From contig JBBCXB010000001.1 in assembly GCA_037145635.1 (NCBI GenBank), positions 930,001-994,000 on the forward strand: a stretch of DNA of 64,000 nt, in the 5' to 3' direction. Under the pieces are notes generated by a model. That model was not told where the DNA came from, did no database searches, and worked only from the letters and a program-made list of their open reading frames with translations. Of this stretch, positions 35,105-44,354 are shown piece after piece. The translations under genes and the position numbers were made by a program. The DNA comes from JAATFS01 sp037145635 (GTDB lineage Bacteria; Pseudomonadota; Gammaproteobacteria; Xanthomonadales; Xanthomonadaceae). Position 1 is the first letter of the stretch, and each line of letters opens with the position of its first letter.

Positions 35105-37647
35105 GCCGCGCCGCCCTCGAGGGCGCGCACCTGCTCGGCGGTCTCGCAGTCCAGCGCGCGCTGGGCGAGCCGCTGCAGCGCGTCCATGGCGGCGCCGCGC
35201 AGGCGCGCCTTCACCGCCGGGATGTCGTTGGGCGTCATCGACAGCTCGTGCACGCCGAGGCCGGCCAGCAGGCTGGCGCCGAACGGGTCGCCGGCCAGGC
35301 CGCCGCACACGCCGACCCAGCGGCCGTGGCGCCGCGCGCCCTCCACCGTGCTGCGGATCATGCGCAGCACCGCCGGGTGCAGGCTCTCGGCCTCGGCCGC
35401 CAGTTCCGGGTTCTGGCGGTCGATCGCCAGGACGTATTGGGTGAGGTCATTGGTGCCGATCGAGAAGAAGTCGGCGTGGCGGGCGAGGACATCGGCCTGC
35501 ACTGCGGCGGCCGGCACCTCGATCATGATGCCGATCTTCACCACCGGCGCGTCCAGCGCCTCGCGGATGCGCTCGCAGAGGTCGCGCAGCGCGGTCAGCT
35601 CGTGCACCGAGGTGATCATCGGGAACATGATCGACAGCCGCGCGCCGGCCTTGGCGGCGCGGTACAGCGCACGCAGCTGCGGCTCCAGCAGGTCCGGCCG
35701 GCGCAGCAGCAGGCGCGCGCCGCGCACGCCCAGGAACGGGTTCTCCTCGTGCGGCAGCTCCAGGTGGGCGACCTGCTTGTCGCCGCCGATGTCGAGCGCG
35801 CGCACGATCAGCGGGCGGCCCTCCAGCGCCTGGGCCATCGCCTGGTAGGTCTCGAACTGCTCGTCCTCGCTCGGCGTGCTGCCGCGTTCCAGGAACAGGA
35901 ACTCGGTGCGCATCAGGCCCACGCCCTCGGCACCCTGCGACAGCGCCAGCGCCACCTGCTCGGGCAGGTTGACGTTGGCGCCGATGTCCAGGCGGTGGCC
36001 GTCGGTGGTCTGTGCCGGCTGGCTGCGCTGCTCGGCCTCGCGCTCGCGGATGCGCTGCTGTTCGTCGATGTAGGCGCGTGCCGAGGCCAGGTCGGCCTCG
36101 GACGGCTGCAGGTACAGGCGGCCGCTGGCACCGTCGATGATCGCCTCGGTGCCGTTGGCGATGTCCAGCAGGCCCGCGCCGCCGGCCACCAGGGCGGGCA
36201 GCCCGAGCGTGCGCGACAGGATCGCGGTATGCGAGGTCGGCCCGCCCAGCGCGGTGGCCAGGCCGAGCACGCGGGCGGTGTCGAGGTGGGCGGTGTCGGA
36301 CGGCGACAGGTCCGGCGCCAGCAGGATGCAGGGTTGGTCGGGCAGCTCGGACAGGCCGCCGCCGGCGGCGGCCGGGTCGATCTGGGCCAGCACCCGGCGG
36401 CCGACGTCGCGCAGGTCGGCCGCGCGCGCGGCCAGCACCGGGTTGCCCAGCGCGGCCAGCCCGGCGGCGATGTGCTCCACGGCCTGGTGCCACGACCACG
36501 CCACGCCGTGGCCTTCGACCATCAGCTGGCAGGTGCGGGTGATCAGGTCGGTATCGTTGAGCAGCTCGGCCTGGGCCTTGAAGATCGCCGCGTCCGAGGC
36601 GCCGAGGCGGCGCTGGGTGTCGTCCTGGATCGCCGCCAGCTGCTGGCGGGTACGGGTCAGCGCGTCGTGCAGCAGCGCGCCGCCGTCGCCGAGCGCGGTG
36701 GGGCGGTCGACCACCTCGGTGGCGGTGGCCGCCAGGGTATGCACGATGCCGATCGCCACGCCCGGGCTGGCGCCGATGCCGACGATCGCCGGCTGCGCCT
36801 CCGGCGGGGTCCAGCCGGCCACCGGCGCGGCGCGGCGCTGGGCGGCGCGCTCGGCGTCGGCCTTCTCCTGCGCGGTCAGCCGGTCCATGACCCCGCGCAG
36901 CTGGGCCAGCGCCGCGGCCGCGTCGTGGCCCTCGGCCGAGACCGTCACCGCGTCGCCGTGGCGCAGGCCCAGCTGCAGCAGCGCCACCAGGCTCTTGGCG
37001 TCGGCCGCCTGCTCGCCGGCGCGCACCTGCACCCGCGCGGCGAAGCCGCGCGCGGTCTCGGACCAGCGCGTGGCCGGGCGGGCGTGCAGGCCGTTGGGAT
37101 AGGCCACGCTCCAGTCGAAACGCTCGGCCAGGTCGGTGGCCGGGGCCGCGGGGGCGGCCGGCGCCGCATCGCCGTTGAGCGCCGCGACGATGACCGCCGA
37201 ATCGTCGGTGGTGAACAGCGTCTGCAGCGCCGCCGGGTCCTGGATCAGGCGGGTGAGGCGGCGCAGCAGGGTGATGTGGGTGTCGGACTGCGCGGCGATC
37301 GCCACCACCAGCCGCGTGGTCTGGCCGGGGTTCCACTCCACGCCGTCGGGCAGCTGCAGCACCGCCAGGCCGTCGCGCCGGACCAGGTGGCGGTCCTCGC
37401 CCATGCCGTGCGGGATGGCCACGCCGTGGCCCAGGAAGGTGTTGGCCAGCTCCTCGCGCCGTCCCATGCTGGCCTGGTAGCCGGGCGCCACACAGCCGGC
37501 GGCGACCAGCATCTGCGCCGCCTGGGCGATCGCATCGGCCTTGTCGCGGGCCTGGGCGTGCAGCTGGACGAGTTCCTGGGCGACCGGGGCGGGGGAGGGC
37601 GACGTCGACAAGGCGGGACTCCGGGACAGAACAGTACGGGGGTGCAT
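35101..37647 (-). CDS. fruB: PTS multiphosphoryl transfer protein, EIIA-HPr-EI fusion
   Basis: About 848 residues carrying the whole soluble phosphorelay for fructose. EIIA-Fru (residues 20-165) has the phosphorylated His in GHGVAIPHGM; HPr (about 180-270) has its His in YPNGLHARPATRW; enzyme I (from about 290) has the active His in GGPTSHTAILSR, the GVGLMRTEFLFLERG and PEP-binding segments, and the catalytic Cys in GVCGGLAGDP. The start is not certain: ATG 37647 gives MHPRTVLSRS and lies one base from a FruR-type operator, TTG 37611 has CGGAG 7 bases upstream, and a TTG at 37668 would run through the operator. First gene of fruBKA-oprB, divergent from fruR. Confidence 0.96.
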   Translation of the reverse strand: MHPRTVLSRSPALSTSPSPAPVAQELVQLHAQARDKADAIAQAAQMLVAAGCVAPGYQASMGRREELANTFLGHGVAIPHGMGEDRHLVRRDGLAVLQLPDGVEWNPGQTTRLVVAIAAQSDTHITLLRRLTRLIQDPAALQTLFTTDDSAVIVAALNGDAAPAAPAAPATDLAERFDWSVAYPNGLHARPATRWSETARGFAARVQVRAGEQAADAKSLVALLQLGLRHGDAVTVSAEGHDAAAALAQLRGVMDRLTAQEKADAERAAQRRAAPVAGWTPPEAQPAIVGIGASPGVAIGIVHTLAATATEVVDRPTALGDGGALLHDALTRTRQQLAAIQDDTQRRLGASDAAIFKAQAELLNDTDLITRTCQLMVEGHGVAWSWHQAVEHIAAGLAALGNPVLAARAADLRDVGRRVLAQIDPAAAGGGLSELPDQPCILLAPDLSPSDTAHLDTARVLGLATALGGPTSHTAILSRTLGLPALVAGGAGLLDIANGTEAIIDGASGRLYLQPSEADLASARAYIDEQQRIREREAEQRSQPAQTTDGHRLDIGANVNLPEQVALALSQGAEGVGLMRTEFLFLERGSTPSEDEQFETYQAMAQALEGRPLIVRALDIGGDKQVAHLELPHEENPFLGVRGARLLLRRPDLLEPQLRALYRAAKAGARLSIMFPMITSVHELTALRDLCERIREALDAPVVKIGIMIEVPAAAVQADVLARHADFFSIGTNDLTQYVLAIDRQNPELAAEAESLHPAVLRMIRSTVEGARRHGRWVGVCGGLAGDPFGASLLAGLGVHELSMTPNDIPAVKARLRGAAMDALQRLAQRALDCETAEQVRALEGGAA

Positions 37648-37648
37648 A

Positions 37649-37664
37649 GTGGGAACGTTCCCAC
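37649..37664 (-). promoter_or_regulatory. FruR operator at fruB
   Basis: GTGGGAACGTTCCCAC is a perfect 16-base palindrome of LacI-family type, placed immediately upstream of the fruB start. A very similar site precedes fruR, pointing to FruR as the common ligand-controlled repressor. Confidence 0.8.
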
Positions 37665-37691
37665 CCAAAACGTCAATGTGCGCTGCACAAA

Positions 37692-37713
37692 AACCCTCTA
37701 GTCATTTAGGGTT
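37692..37713. promoter_or_regulatory. Inverted repeat in the centre of the fruB-fruR intergenic region
   Basis: AACCCT and AGGGTT flank a ten-base AT-rich spacer in the middle of the divergent promoter region. It may contain overlapping -10 elements or a second regulator site; the exact role cannot be read from sequence. Confidence 0.35.
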
Positions 37714-37760
37714 AGCATCCGGGTCAGGCCGCGTCTGCCCCCGGATGCGCGATATGGAGC

Positions 37761-37772
37761 GGGAACGTTCTC
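37761..37772 (+). promoter_or_regulatory. FruR operator at fruR (autoregulation)
   Basis: GGGAACGTTCTC differs from the core of the fruB operator (GGGAACGTTCCC) at one base and ends one base before the fruR start codon. It lies between a GGAG and the ATG, so bound FruR would block its own expression. Confidence 0.75.
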
Positions 37773-37773
37773 A

Positions 37774-38766
37774 ATGAGTATCAGCATCAACGACGTGGCC
37801 CGCGTGGCGGGCGTCTCCAAGTCCACCGTCTCGCGTGCGCTCGGCCATGGCCCGGTCAGCGACGACGTCCGCGCCAAGGTCGAGGCCGCGGTGCGCCAGA
37901 CCGGCTACCGTCCGAACCTGATGGCGCGCCGGCTGCGCTCGCAGCAGTCCGGCATCCTCGGGCTGGTGGTGGCCGACATCCGCAACCCGTTCTTCACCGC
38001 GCTGATCCGTGCGGTCGAGGAGGTGGCCTACCGGGCCGGCATGCGCGTGACCCTGTGCAACACCGACGAGGACCCCGAGCGCGAGGCGATGTACCTGCAG
38101 CTGATGCAGGAGGAGCGCATCACCGGGCTGCTGTTCGCGCCGACCCGGGTGACGGTGGGGCGCATGAACGAACTCGACCTCGACTACCCGACCGTGCTGA
38201 TCGACCGCGCCGCCGCCGGCAGCCGCTACGACGCGGTGGTGCTGGACAACGTGGCGGCGATGGCCGGGCTGGTCGAGCACCTGCTGGCCCAGGGCTACCG
38301 CCGCATCGGCGGGCTGTTCGGCAGCACCAGCACCACCGCCGCCGAGCGCCGCGACGGCTACGTGGCGGCGATGCGCGCGCACGGGCTGGTGCCGGACTAT
38401 CGCGAGGTGGCGCCCACCGCCGAGGCGGCGATCGCCGAGGCCGGGCACTGGCTGGCCTCGGCCGCGCGCCCGCAGGCCATCGTCACCAGCAACAGCCTGC
38501 TGCTGGTCGGTGCGCTGAAGGCCGCGCGCAGCGCCGGCCTGCGGATCCCCGACGACCTGGCGCTGGCCGGCTTCGACAACGAGCGCTGGACCGAACTGGT
38601 CGAGCCCGGCATCACCGTGGTCGAGCAGCCGGTCGAGGACATGGGCCGCGCCGCGATGTCGCTGCTGCTGGAGCGGCTGCAGGCACCGCAGCTGCCGGTG
38701 CGGCGGCTGGTGATGAACGGCCGCTGCGTCGTGCGCGGCTCCACCCGGGCGGCCCCGCCGGGCTGA
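37774..38766 (+). CDS. fruR: LacI-family transcriptional regulator of the fructose operon
   Basis: A 330-residue repressor. The N-terminal helix-turn-helix and hinge are INDVARVAGVSKSTVSRALG and VRQTGYRPNLMARRLRS; the periplasmic-binding-like effector domain follows (LGLVVADIRNPFFTALI, RVTLCNTDEDPEREAMYL, LIDRAAAG, GLFGSTSTTAAERRDGY, LALAGFDNERWTELVEPGIT). It is divergent from fruB, and near-identical palindromes lie at both starts, so it probably represses fruBKA-oprB and itself, relieved by a fructose phosphate. Confidence 0.92.
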   Translation: MSISINDVARVAGVSKSTVSRALGHGPVSDDVRAKVEAAVRQTGYRPNLMARRLRSQQSGILGLVVADIRNPFFTALIRAVEEVAYRAGMRVTLCNTDEDPEREAMYLQLMQEERITGLLFAPTRVTVGRMNELDLDYPTVLIDRAAAGSRYDAVVLDNVAAMAGLVEHLLAQGYRRIGGLFGSTSTTAAERRDGYVAAMRAHGLVPDYREVAPTAEAAIAEAGHWLASAARPQAIVTSNSLLLVGALKAARSAGLRIPDDLALAGFDNERWTELVEPGITVVEQPVEDMGRAAMSLLLERLQAPQLPVRRLVMNGRCVVRGSTRAAPPG

Positions 38767-38832
38767 GCCGCCGGCCTCGCGGGCCCGGCCCCGGCACCGG
38801 GGCGCGGCGGGCGTGCGGCCGCGTCCGCCGGG

Positions 38833-39495
38833 TCATTGCAGGCGCGCGATCAACGCCTCGGCGCCCTTGCGGATGCCGGCCTTGGACGCATCCAGCGTGC
38901 CGAGGCTGGCCTTGGGGTTCATCGCGCTCGGGTACTGCTTCTCGACGTAGGCGGCCAGCAGCGCATCGCGCTGGGTGTCGTAGATCTCCACCGCGTAGCT
39001 GACCGAGCCGGAGAACGCGCCCTCGCGGCCGCGGGCGGCCTGCACCGCGTTGTACGGCGCGCCGGCGAGATCGAACTTCATGACCGTGCCGATCACCTTC
39101 TTGTTGACCTCGGCGCCGGTGAGCAGCAGCCGCACCCGCAGCGTGCCCGGGCCCGGGCGCGTGGTGGGGTAGTAGCGCTTGGACAGGGCGTAGTTGAATT
39201 CCTGCTGCATGTAGCGTGCGATCTGCTGCTTCTGCTCCTCGGAGACCTTTTCGAACTGTGCGTCGGCGCCGCGGTAGATCGTCACCGGCTCCAGGATCAC
39301 GCGCGAGTAGGCGGCCCAGTCGACCTCGCCCTGGTAGGCGTACGGCGCGCGGTCGCCGCGGCTGTCGTCGCTGGGCTGCAGGTAGCGGGACGAGGCCAGG
39401 CCGGCGTAGGGCAGCGGGCGGGTGCTGGCGCAGCCGCCGGCGAACAGGATCAGGCAGGCCGGCAGCAGCAGGGCGGAGGGCAGGGCAAGGCGCAT
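38833..39495 (-). CDS. DUF3313-type outer membrane lipoprotein
   Basis: A 220-residue lipoprotein: signal peptide MRLALPSALLLPACLILFAG, lipobox AGGC, lipidated Cys22. The mature part has the look of DUF3313 proteins (LASSRYLQPSDD, WAAYSRVILEPVTIYRG, YMQQEFNYALSKRY, TLRVRLLLTGAEVNKKVIGT, GSVSYAVEIYDTQRDALLAAY), whose role is unknown. It converges with fruR and may form a unit with the small gene before it. Confidence 0.8.
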   Translation of the reverse strand: MRLALPSALLLPACLILFAGGCASTRPLPYAGLASSRYLQPSDDSRGDRAPYAYQGEVDWAAYSRVILEPVTIYRGADAQFEKVSEEQKQQIARYMQQEFNYALSKRYYPTTRPGPGTLRVRLLLTGAEVNKKVIGTVMKFDLAGAPYNAVQAARGREGAFSGSVSYAVEIYDTQRDALLAAYVEKQYPSAMNPKASLGTLDASKAGIRKGAEALIARLQ

Positions 39496-39540
39496 CGTCG
39501 TGGTCCGTTGGGGAAGGAAGGTCGGGAGGGAGGCGCCGCG

Positions 39541-39729
39541 TCAGCGGCGCCAGGCCCACAGGGCGAACAGCGCGCCGCCCAGCAGGGCCGCACCGGCGAA
39601 CGCCAGCGACCGCGCGGCCAGCCGGCGCAGGGCCGGGCGATGGCGCCGCCGCCGCAGGTCGGGCAGTTCGCGCCAGATATCGCGGTTGCGGGCGGGCGGC
39701 GCAGGAGGAGGGAGGGGTTGCGTATGCAT
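39541..39729 (-). CDS. Small single-span membrane protein
   Basis: A 62-residue protein with a Pro-rich N-terminus, an Arg-rich middle (LPDLRRRRHRPALRRLAARS) and one C-terminal membrane helix (LAFAGAALLGGALFALWAW) ending in RR. By the positive-inside rule the N-terminus should be cytoplasmic. The ribosome site is weak, and a GTG at 39756 is a possible longer start. No family recognised; it lies 45 bases upstream of the lipoprotein gene. Confidence 0.5.
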   Translation of the reverse strand: MHTQPLPPPAPPARNRDIWRELPDLRRRRHRPALRRLAARSLAFAGAALLGGALFALWAWRR

Positions 39730-39856
39730 GGCGGTTCCAGGGAAGGGCGTCTGCACGGGGCCGGCGCGACAGGGGCAGTCGCGGGGCGCGGCGAGGCTCG
39801 ATGCAGAGCCTAGGGCGGCGTTCTTAGGAACTTATTAGGGGCCCGCGCGCGCGCCC

Positions 39857-39885
39857 AAAAAAAAGCCCCGGACAGGCCGGGGCTT
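39857..39885 (-). terminator. Intrinsic terminator of the efflux operon
   Basis: Read on the minus strand, AAGCCCCGG pairs with CCGGGGCTT (9 bp, five-base loop) and is followed by a run of eight T. It lies 21 bases past the RND stop and is the strongest terminator in the window. Confidence 0.95.
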
Positions 39886-39905
39886 GGGGTGCGAGGCGGG
39901 AAGGA

Positions 39906-42900
39906 TCAGCGATCCGGGCGAGGCGTGCTGCCGTCGGACTGCAGGTGCTGGTACTCCTTCGACTGCTCGTCGAGCTTGTCGCCCAGCATGCGGCGGACCA
40001 CCACGAAGAACAGCGGGATCAGGATCACGCCGAGCACGGTGGCGAACACCATGCCGCCGATCACGCCGGTGCCGATCGAGTGCCGTGCGTTGGCGCCGGC
40101 GCCGGTGGAGATCGCCAGCGGCAGCACGCCCAGGATGAACGCGAACGAGGTCATCAGGATCGGGCGGAAGCGCAGGTGCGCCGCCTCGATCGCCGCCTCG
40201 CGCAGGGTCTTGCCCGCCGCGCGCTGCTCGACCGCGAACTCCACGATCAGGATCGCGTTCTTCGCCGCCAGGCCGATCACGGTGATCATGCCGATCTTGA
40301 AGTAGATGTCGTTCGGCAGGCCGCGCAGCAGCGAGAACGCCACCGCGCCCAGCACGCCGACCGGCACCACCAGCAGCACCGAGACCGGGATCGACCAGCT
40401 CTCGTAGAGGGCGGCCAGGCAGAGGAACACCACCACCACCGACAGCACCAGCAGCAAGGTCGCCGCATTGCCGGCGATGATCTCCTGGTAGGACATGCCG
40501 CTCCAGTCGAAGCCGAAGCCCGGCGGCAGGTCGTTCTTGACGATCTCCTCCATCGCCTGCATCGCCTGTCCGGAACTGCCGCCCGCCGCCGGGTTGCCGA
40601 CGATGTTGACCGCCGAGTAGCCGTTGTAGCGGTTAAGCGCCGGCGAATCGTAGGTCCATTCGGCCTTGACCACGTTGCTGAGCGGGATCATCGACGCCTG
40701 GCCATCGGCATCGGTGGCGGTGCTGCTGGGCGTGAAGAAGCTGCGCAGCGCCTCCGGCCCGGTGCGGTAGGCATCCTCGGCGCGCACGTTGACGCGCTTG
40801 ATGCGGCCTTCGTAGAAGAAGTCGTTGACGTAGGTCGGCGCCAGCATCAGCTGGATCGAGCTGTAGATGTCGCTGACCGACAGGCCCATCGACTGCGCCT
40901 GCACGCGGTCCACGTGCAGTTGCAGCTGCGGTGCGTTCTCCAGGCCGTTGGGGCGCACGCCCGTCAGCGCGTCCTGATGCTCGGCGGCCTTGCCCAGCAG
41001 GATGTTGCGCGCCTGCGTCAGCGAGGCCTGGCCGGCACCGGCACGATCCTGCAGCCACATGTCGAAGCCGCCGAACTGGCCCAGGCCCTGCACGGTGGGC
41101 AGGTTGACCACGAACACCTGGCCGCCCTTGATCCCGTAGAACGCGCCATTGAGCTGCTGGATCAGCGCCTCGGCGGTGATGTCGCGCTCGTCCCAGGGCT
41201 TGAGCCGGATGAACGCCATGCCGACGTTCTCGCCCGAGCCCAGGAAGCTGAAGCCGGCCACCTGCAGCATGCCTTCCACCGCGTCCTGCTTGTCGAGCAC
41301 CCCGCGCATCTGCGCGAAGACCTCGTTGGTGCGGGTCTTGGTCGCGCCCGGCGGCAGCTGCACGATGGCCAGCGCGAAGCCCTGGTCCTCTTCCGGCAGG
41401 AAGCTGCTGGGCATGCGCGTGAACAGGAAGCCGCACAGCACCACCAGCACCACGAACAGCACCATCCAGCGCGGGCTGTGCTTGAGCGTGTTGCCCACCA
41501 CGCCGACGTAGCGGTGCGCCAGCTTGTCGTAGTACTTGTTGAAGTTGCGGAACACCCAGTTTGGCTTGTCGTTGTGGGTCGGCTTGAGGAATGCCGCGCA
41601 CAGCGCCGGGGTGAAGCTCAGCGCCAGGAACGCCGAGAACGCCATGGAGATGGCGATGGTCAGCGCGAACTGCTTGTAGATCTCGCCCGCCGCGCCCGGC
41701 TGCATCGCCGACGGGATGAACACCGCCGCCAGCACCACGGTGATGGCCACCACCGCGCCGGTGATCTGGGTCATCGCCTTGCTGGTCGCGGCCTTCGGCG
41801 CCAGGTGTTCCTCGCTCATGATGCGTTCGACGTTCTCGATCACCACGATCGCATCGTCGACCACGATGCCGATCGCCAGCACCATCGCGAACAGCGTGAG
41901 CTGGTTGATGGTGAAGCCGATGAACAGCATGCCCATGAAGGTGCCGAGCAGCGCGACCGGGATCACCAGGGTCGGGATGATGGTGGCGCGGAAGTTCTGC
42001 AGGAACACCAGCATCACCAGGAACACCAGCACGATCGCCTCGATCAGGGTCTTGACCACTTCCTCGATCGACACGGTGACGAACGACGTGCTGTCGTACG
42101 GCACGAACCACGACACGCCCTGCGGGAAGGTGGGCTGCAGCTCGTCCATCTTGGAGCGCACCGCCTCGGCCACGCTCAGCGCATTGGCGCCGGGCAGCAG
42201 CTGGATCGCGAACGCGCCCATCGGCTGGCCGTTGTACTGGGTGTCCACGCCGTAGCTGGTGGCGCCCAGGGCGACCCGGGCGACGTCCTTCAGGCGTACC
42301 GTGGCGCCGGTGCTGTCGCTGCGCAGGATGATGTTCTGGAACTCCTCCGGCGAGGAGAAGCGGCCTTCGGCCGAGACCGTGGCGGTGAAGCCCTGGCCGT
42401 TCGGGGCCGGGTCGGCGCCGATCGCGCCGGCGGCGAACTGCACGTTCTGGTTGCTGATCGCGTTGTAGACGTCGGTCGCCGACAGGTGGTAGCCCTGCAG
42501 CTTCTCCGGGTTCAGCCAGATGTTCATGGCGTACTCGGCACCGAACTGGCGGGTGCTGCCGACGCCGGGCACGCGCGAGATCTGGTCGAGCACGCGCGAA
42601 CCGACGATGTCGTTGAGGTCGTCGCGGTTGATCGAGGCGTTTTCCGAACGCAGGCCCACCACCATCAGGAAGCCGGCGTTGGCCTTGGCCACCACCACGC
42701 CCTGCTGGGTCACCTCGCTGGGCAGGCGCGGGGTGGCGAGCGACACCTTGTTCTGCACCTGGACCTGGGCGATGTCCGGGTCGGTGCCGGTCTCGAAGCT
42801 CAGGGTAATCGTGGCCTGGCCGTTGGACGACGACGAGGAGTTGAAGTAGAGCAGGTGGTCGATGCCGGTGAGCTGCTGCTCGATCACCTGGGTGACCGAC

Positions 42901-43076
42901 TTCTCGGTGGTGTCAGCGCTGGCGCCGGGGTAGTTGGCGGTGACGGTGACCTGCGGCGGGGCGATCGTGGGGTACGACTCGACGCCGAGGTTGAGGATCG
43001 AGATCACGCCTCCGAGCGAGATCAGGATCGCCACCACCCAGGCGAAGACCGGGTGTTCGATGAAAAACTTAGGCAT
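39906..43076 (-). CDS. RND multidrug efflux pump, inner membrane subunit (HAE1/AcrB type)
   Basis: A 1,056-residue proton-driven pump that expels drugs and other hydrophobic compounds across the envelope. It starts MPKFFIEHPVFAWVVAILIS, has the paired porter-domain motifs (VTANYPGASADTTEKSV, GIDHLLYFNSSSSSNGQA), and the proton-relay aspartates in AIGIVVDDAIVVIENVERIM, as in AcrB Asp407/408. Twelve membrane helices and two large periplasmic loops are evident, including GYSAVNIVGNPAAGGSSGQA. It starts 12 bases after the membrane-fusion gene stop. No outer membrane channel gene is in this operon, so a TolC-like partner must lie elsewhere. Confidence 0.97.
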   Translation of the reverse strand: MPKFFIEHPVFAWVVAILISLGGVISILNLGVESYPTIAPPQVTVTANYPGASADTTEKSVTQVIEQQLTGIDHLLYFNSSSSSNGQATITLSFETGTDPDIAQVQVQNKVSLATPRLPSEVTQQGVVVAKANAGFLMVVGLRSENASINRDDLNDIVGSRVLDQISRVPGVGSTRQFGAEYAMNIWLNPEKLQGYHLSATDVYNAISNQNVQFAAGAIGADPAPNGQGFTATVSAEGRFSSPEEFQNIILRSDSTGATVRLKDVARVALGATSYGVDTQYNGQPMGAFAIQLLPGANALSVAEAVRSKMDELQPTFPQGVSWFVPYDSTSFVTVSIEEVVKTLIEAIVLVFLVMLVFLQNFRATIIPTLVIPVALLGTFMGMLFIGFTINQLTLFAMVLAIGIVVDDAIVVIENVERIMSEEHLAPKAATSKAMTQITGAVVAITVVLAAVFIPSAMQPGAAGEIYKQFALTIAISMAFSAFLALSFTPALCAAFLKPTHNDKPNWVFRNFNKYYDKLAHRYVGVVGNTLKHSPRWMVLFVVLVVLCGFLFTRMPSSFLPEEDQGFALAIVQLPPGATKTRTNEVFAQMRGVLDKQDAVEGMLQVAGFSFLGSGENVGMAFIRLKPWDERDITAEALIQQLNGAFYGIKGGQVFVVNLPTVQGLGQFGGFDMWLQDRAGAGQASLTQARNILLGKAAEHQDALTGVRPNGLENAPQLQLHVDRVQAQSMGLSVSDIYSSIQLMLAPTYVNDFFYEGRIKRVNVRAEDAYRTGPEALRSFFTPSSTATDADGQASMIPLSNVVKAEWTYDSPALNRYNGYSAVNIVGNPAAGGSSGQAMQAMEEIVKNDLPPGFGFDWSGMSYQEIIAGNAATLLLVLSVVVVFLCLAALYESWSIPVSVLLVVPVGVLGAVAFSLLRGLPNDIYFKIGMITVIGLAAKNAILIVEFAVEQRAAGKTLREAAIEAAHLRFRPILMTSFAFILGVLPLAISTGAGANARHSIGTGVIGGMVFATVLGVILIPLFFVVVRRMLGDKLDEQSKEYQHLQSDGSTPRPDR

Positions 43077-43088
43077 GGCGGGGATCCG

Positions 43089-44354
43089 TCACTGTTGCTT
43101 GGGCTGGGCGTCGGCCGCCGGCTGGGCGGCCTCGGCGTCGGTCTTGGGCGCAGCGCCCGGGGCGCTGCCGGCGCTGGCGGCCGGCGCGGCGCCCGCCGGG
43201 GCGGCGCCGTTCTGCGGCGCGCCGGCGGCGGCGGGCTTCCACGGCGCCGGCTTGGCGGGCTGGCCTTCCTTCGCCTTCTGCAGGCCGTCGACGATGACCT
43301 GGTCGCCGGTGGCCAGACCGCCGGTCACCACCCACTGCCCCTGCTGCTGGCCGTCGGCGACCACGTTCTTGCGCGCGACCTTGCCGTCCTTGCCCACGAC
43401 CAGCGCATAGGCGCCGGCGGCGTCGCGCTGGATCGCGGCCTGCGGCACCAGGTAGGCGTTGTTGCGCTGGCCCAGCGTGGCCTGGAAGGTCACGAACGCG
43501 CCCGGCAGCAGCGCCTGTTCCGGGTTGGGCAGGGTGGCGCGCAGCGACACCGTGCCGGTGCTCGGGTCGACCGTGACCGCCGAGAAGTCCAGGGTGCCGG
43601 GGTGGGCGTACTTGCTGCCGTCGCCGAGGATCACGTCCACGGTGGACTTGCCGTCGCCGCTGAGCTGCACGTTGCCCTGGGTCTGCGAGTGGCGCAGCTG
43701 CGCCAGCTCGTCGCTGCTCATCGAGAAGTTGACGTACAGCGGGTCGAGCTGGTCGACCGTGGTCAGCAGGGTGACGTCGGACGAGCCGACCAGCGCGCCC
43801 TCGGTGACCTGCTGCTTGCCGGCGCGGCCGGAGATCGGCGCGGTGACGGTGGCGAAGCCCAGGTTGATGCGCGCGGTCTGCACCGAGGCGCGGGCCTGCT
43901 GCACGCTGGCCGCGGAGGTGCGCTCGGTGGCCTCGGCGGTATCCAGGTCCGAGCGCGACACGTACTGCTGCGGCGCCAGGCTGCGGGCGCGGTTGGCGGC
44001 CACCTTGGAATTGGCGTAGGTCGCCTCGGCGGCGGCCAGCTCGCCCTGCGCCGACGACAGCGTCGCCTTCAGCGGCTCGGGGTCGATCTGGAACAGCGGC
44101 TGGCCTTCCTTGACGTCGCTGCCTTCGGTGTACAGCCGCTTGAGCAGTACGCCGGGCACGCGCGCGCGCACGTCGGCCGAACGGAACGCCGACAGGCGGC
44201 CCACCAGGTCGCGCTGCAGCGGCAGGGTCTGCGGCTTCATTTCCAGCACGCTGACTTCGGGCGGCGGCGGGGTCTGCTGTTCCGGCTTGCTGCAGGCGGC
44301 CAGGGCGACCGTGATGGCGCAGGCCAGGCCGAGGGTGCGGAGCGGGGCGATCAT
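43089..44354 (-). CDS. RND efflux periplasmic adaptor (membrane fusion protein), lipoprotein
   Basis: A 421-residue adaptor linking the RND pump to an outer membrane channel. The lipobox is ALAAC (Cys21). Lipoyl/hairpin landmarks are VLEMKPQTLPLQRDLVGRLS, VPGVLLKRLYTEGSDVKEGQ, a helical hairpin through QAQGELAAAEATYANSKVAA-like sequence and the FATVTAPISGRAG motif. An unusual Ala/Pro-rich tail of about 60 residues extends past the barrel domain. ATG 44354 is chosen: it has GGAG 9 bases upstream and overlaps the tetR stop by four bases. Confidence 0.95.
   Translation of the reverse strand: MIAPLRTLGLACAITVALAACSKPEQQTPPPPEVSVLEMKPQTLPLQRDLVGRLSAFRSADVRARVPGVLLKRLYTEGSDVKEGQPLFQIDPEPLKATLSSAQGELAAAEATYANSKVAANRARSLAPQQYVSRSDLDTAEATERTSAASVQQARASVQTARINLGFATVTAPISGRAGKQQVTEGALVGSSDVTLLTTVDQLDPLYVNFSMSSDELAQLRHSQTQGNVQLSGDGKSTVDVILGDGSKYAHPGTLDFSAVTVDPSTGTVSLRATLPNPEQALLPGAFVTFQATLGQRNNAYLVPQAAIQRDAAGAYALVVGKDGKVARKNVVADGQQQGQWVVTGGLATGDQVIVDGLQKAKEGQPAKPAPWKPAAAGAPQNGAAPAGAAPAASAGSAPGAAPKTDAEAAQPAADAQPKQQ

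Noticed and set aside
37648..37668. TTG start at 37668 for fruB
   Set aside because: It would place the perfect FruR operator palindrome inside the coding sequence and has no ribosome site.
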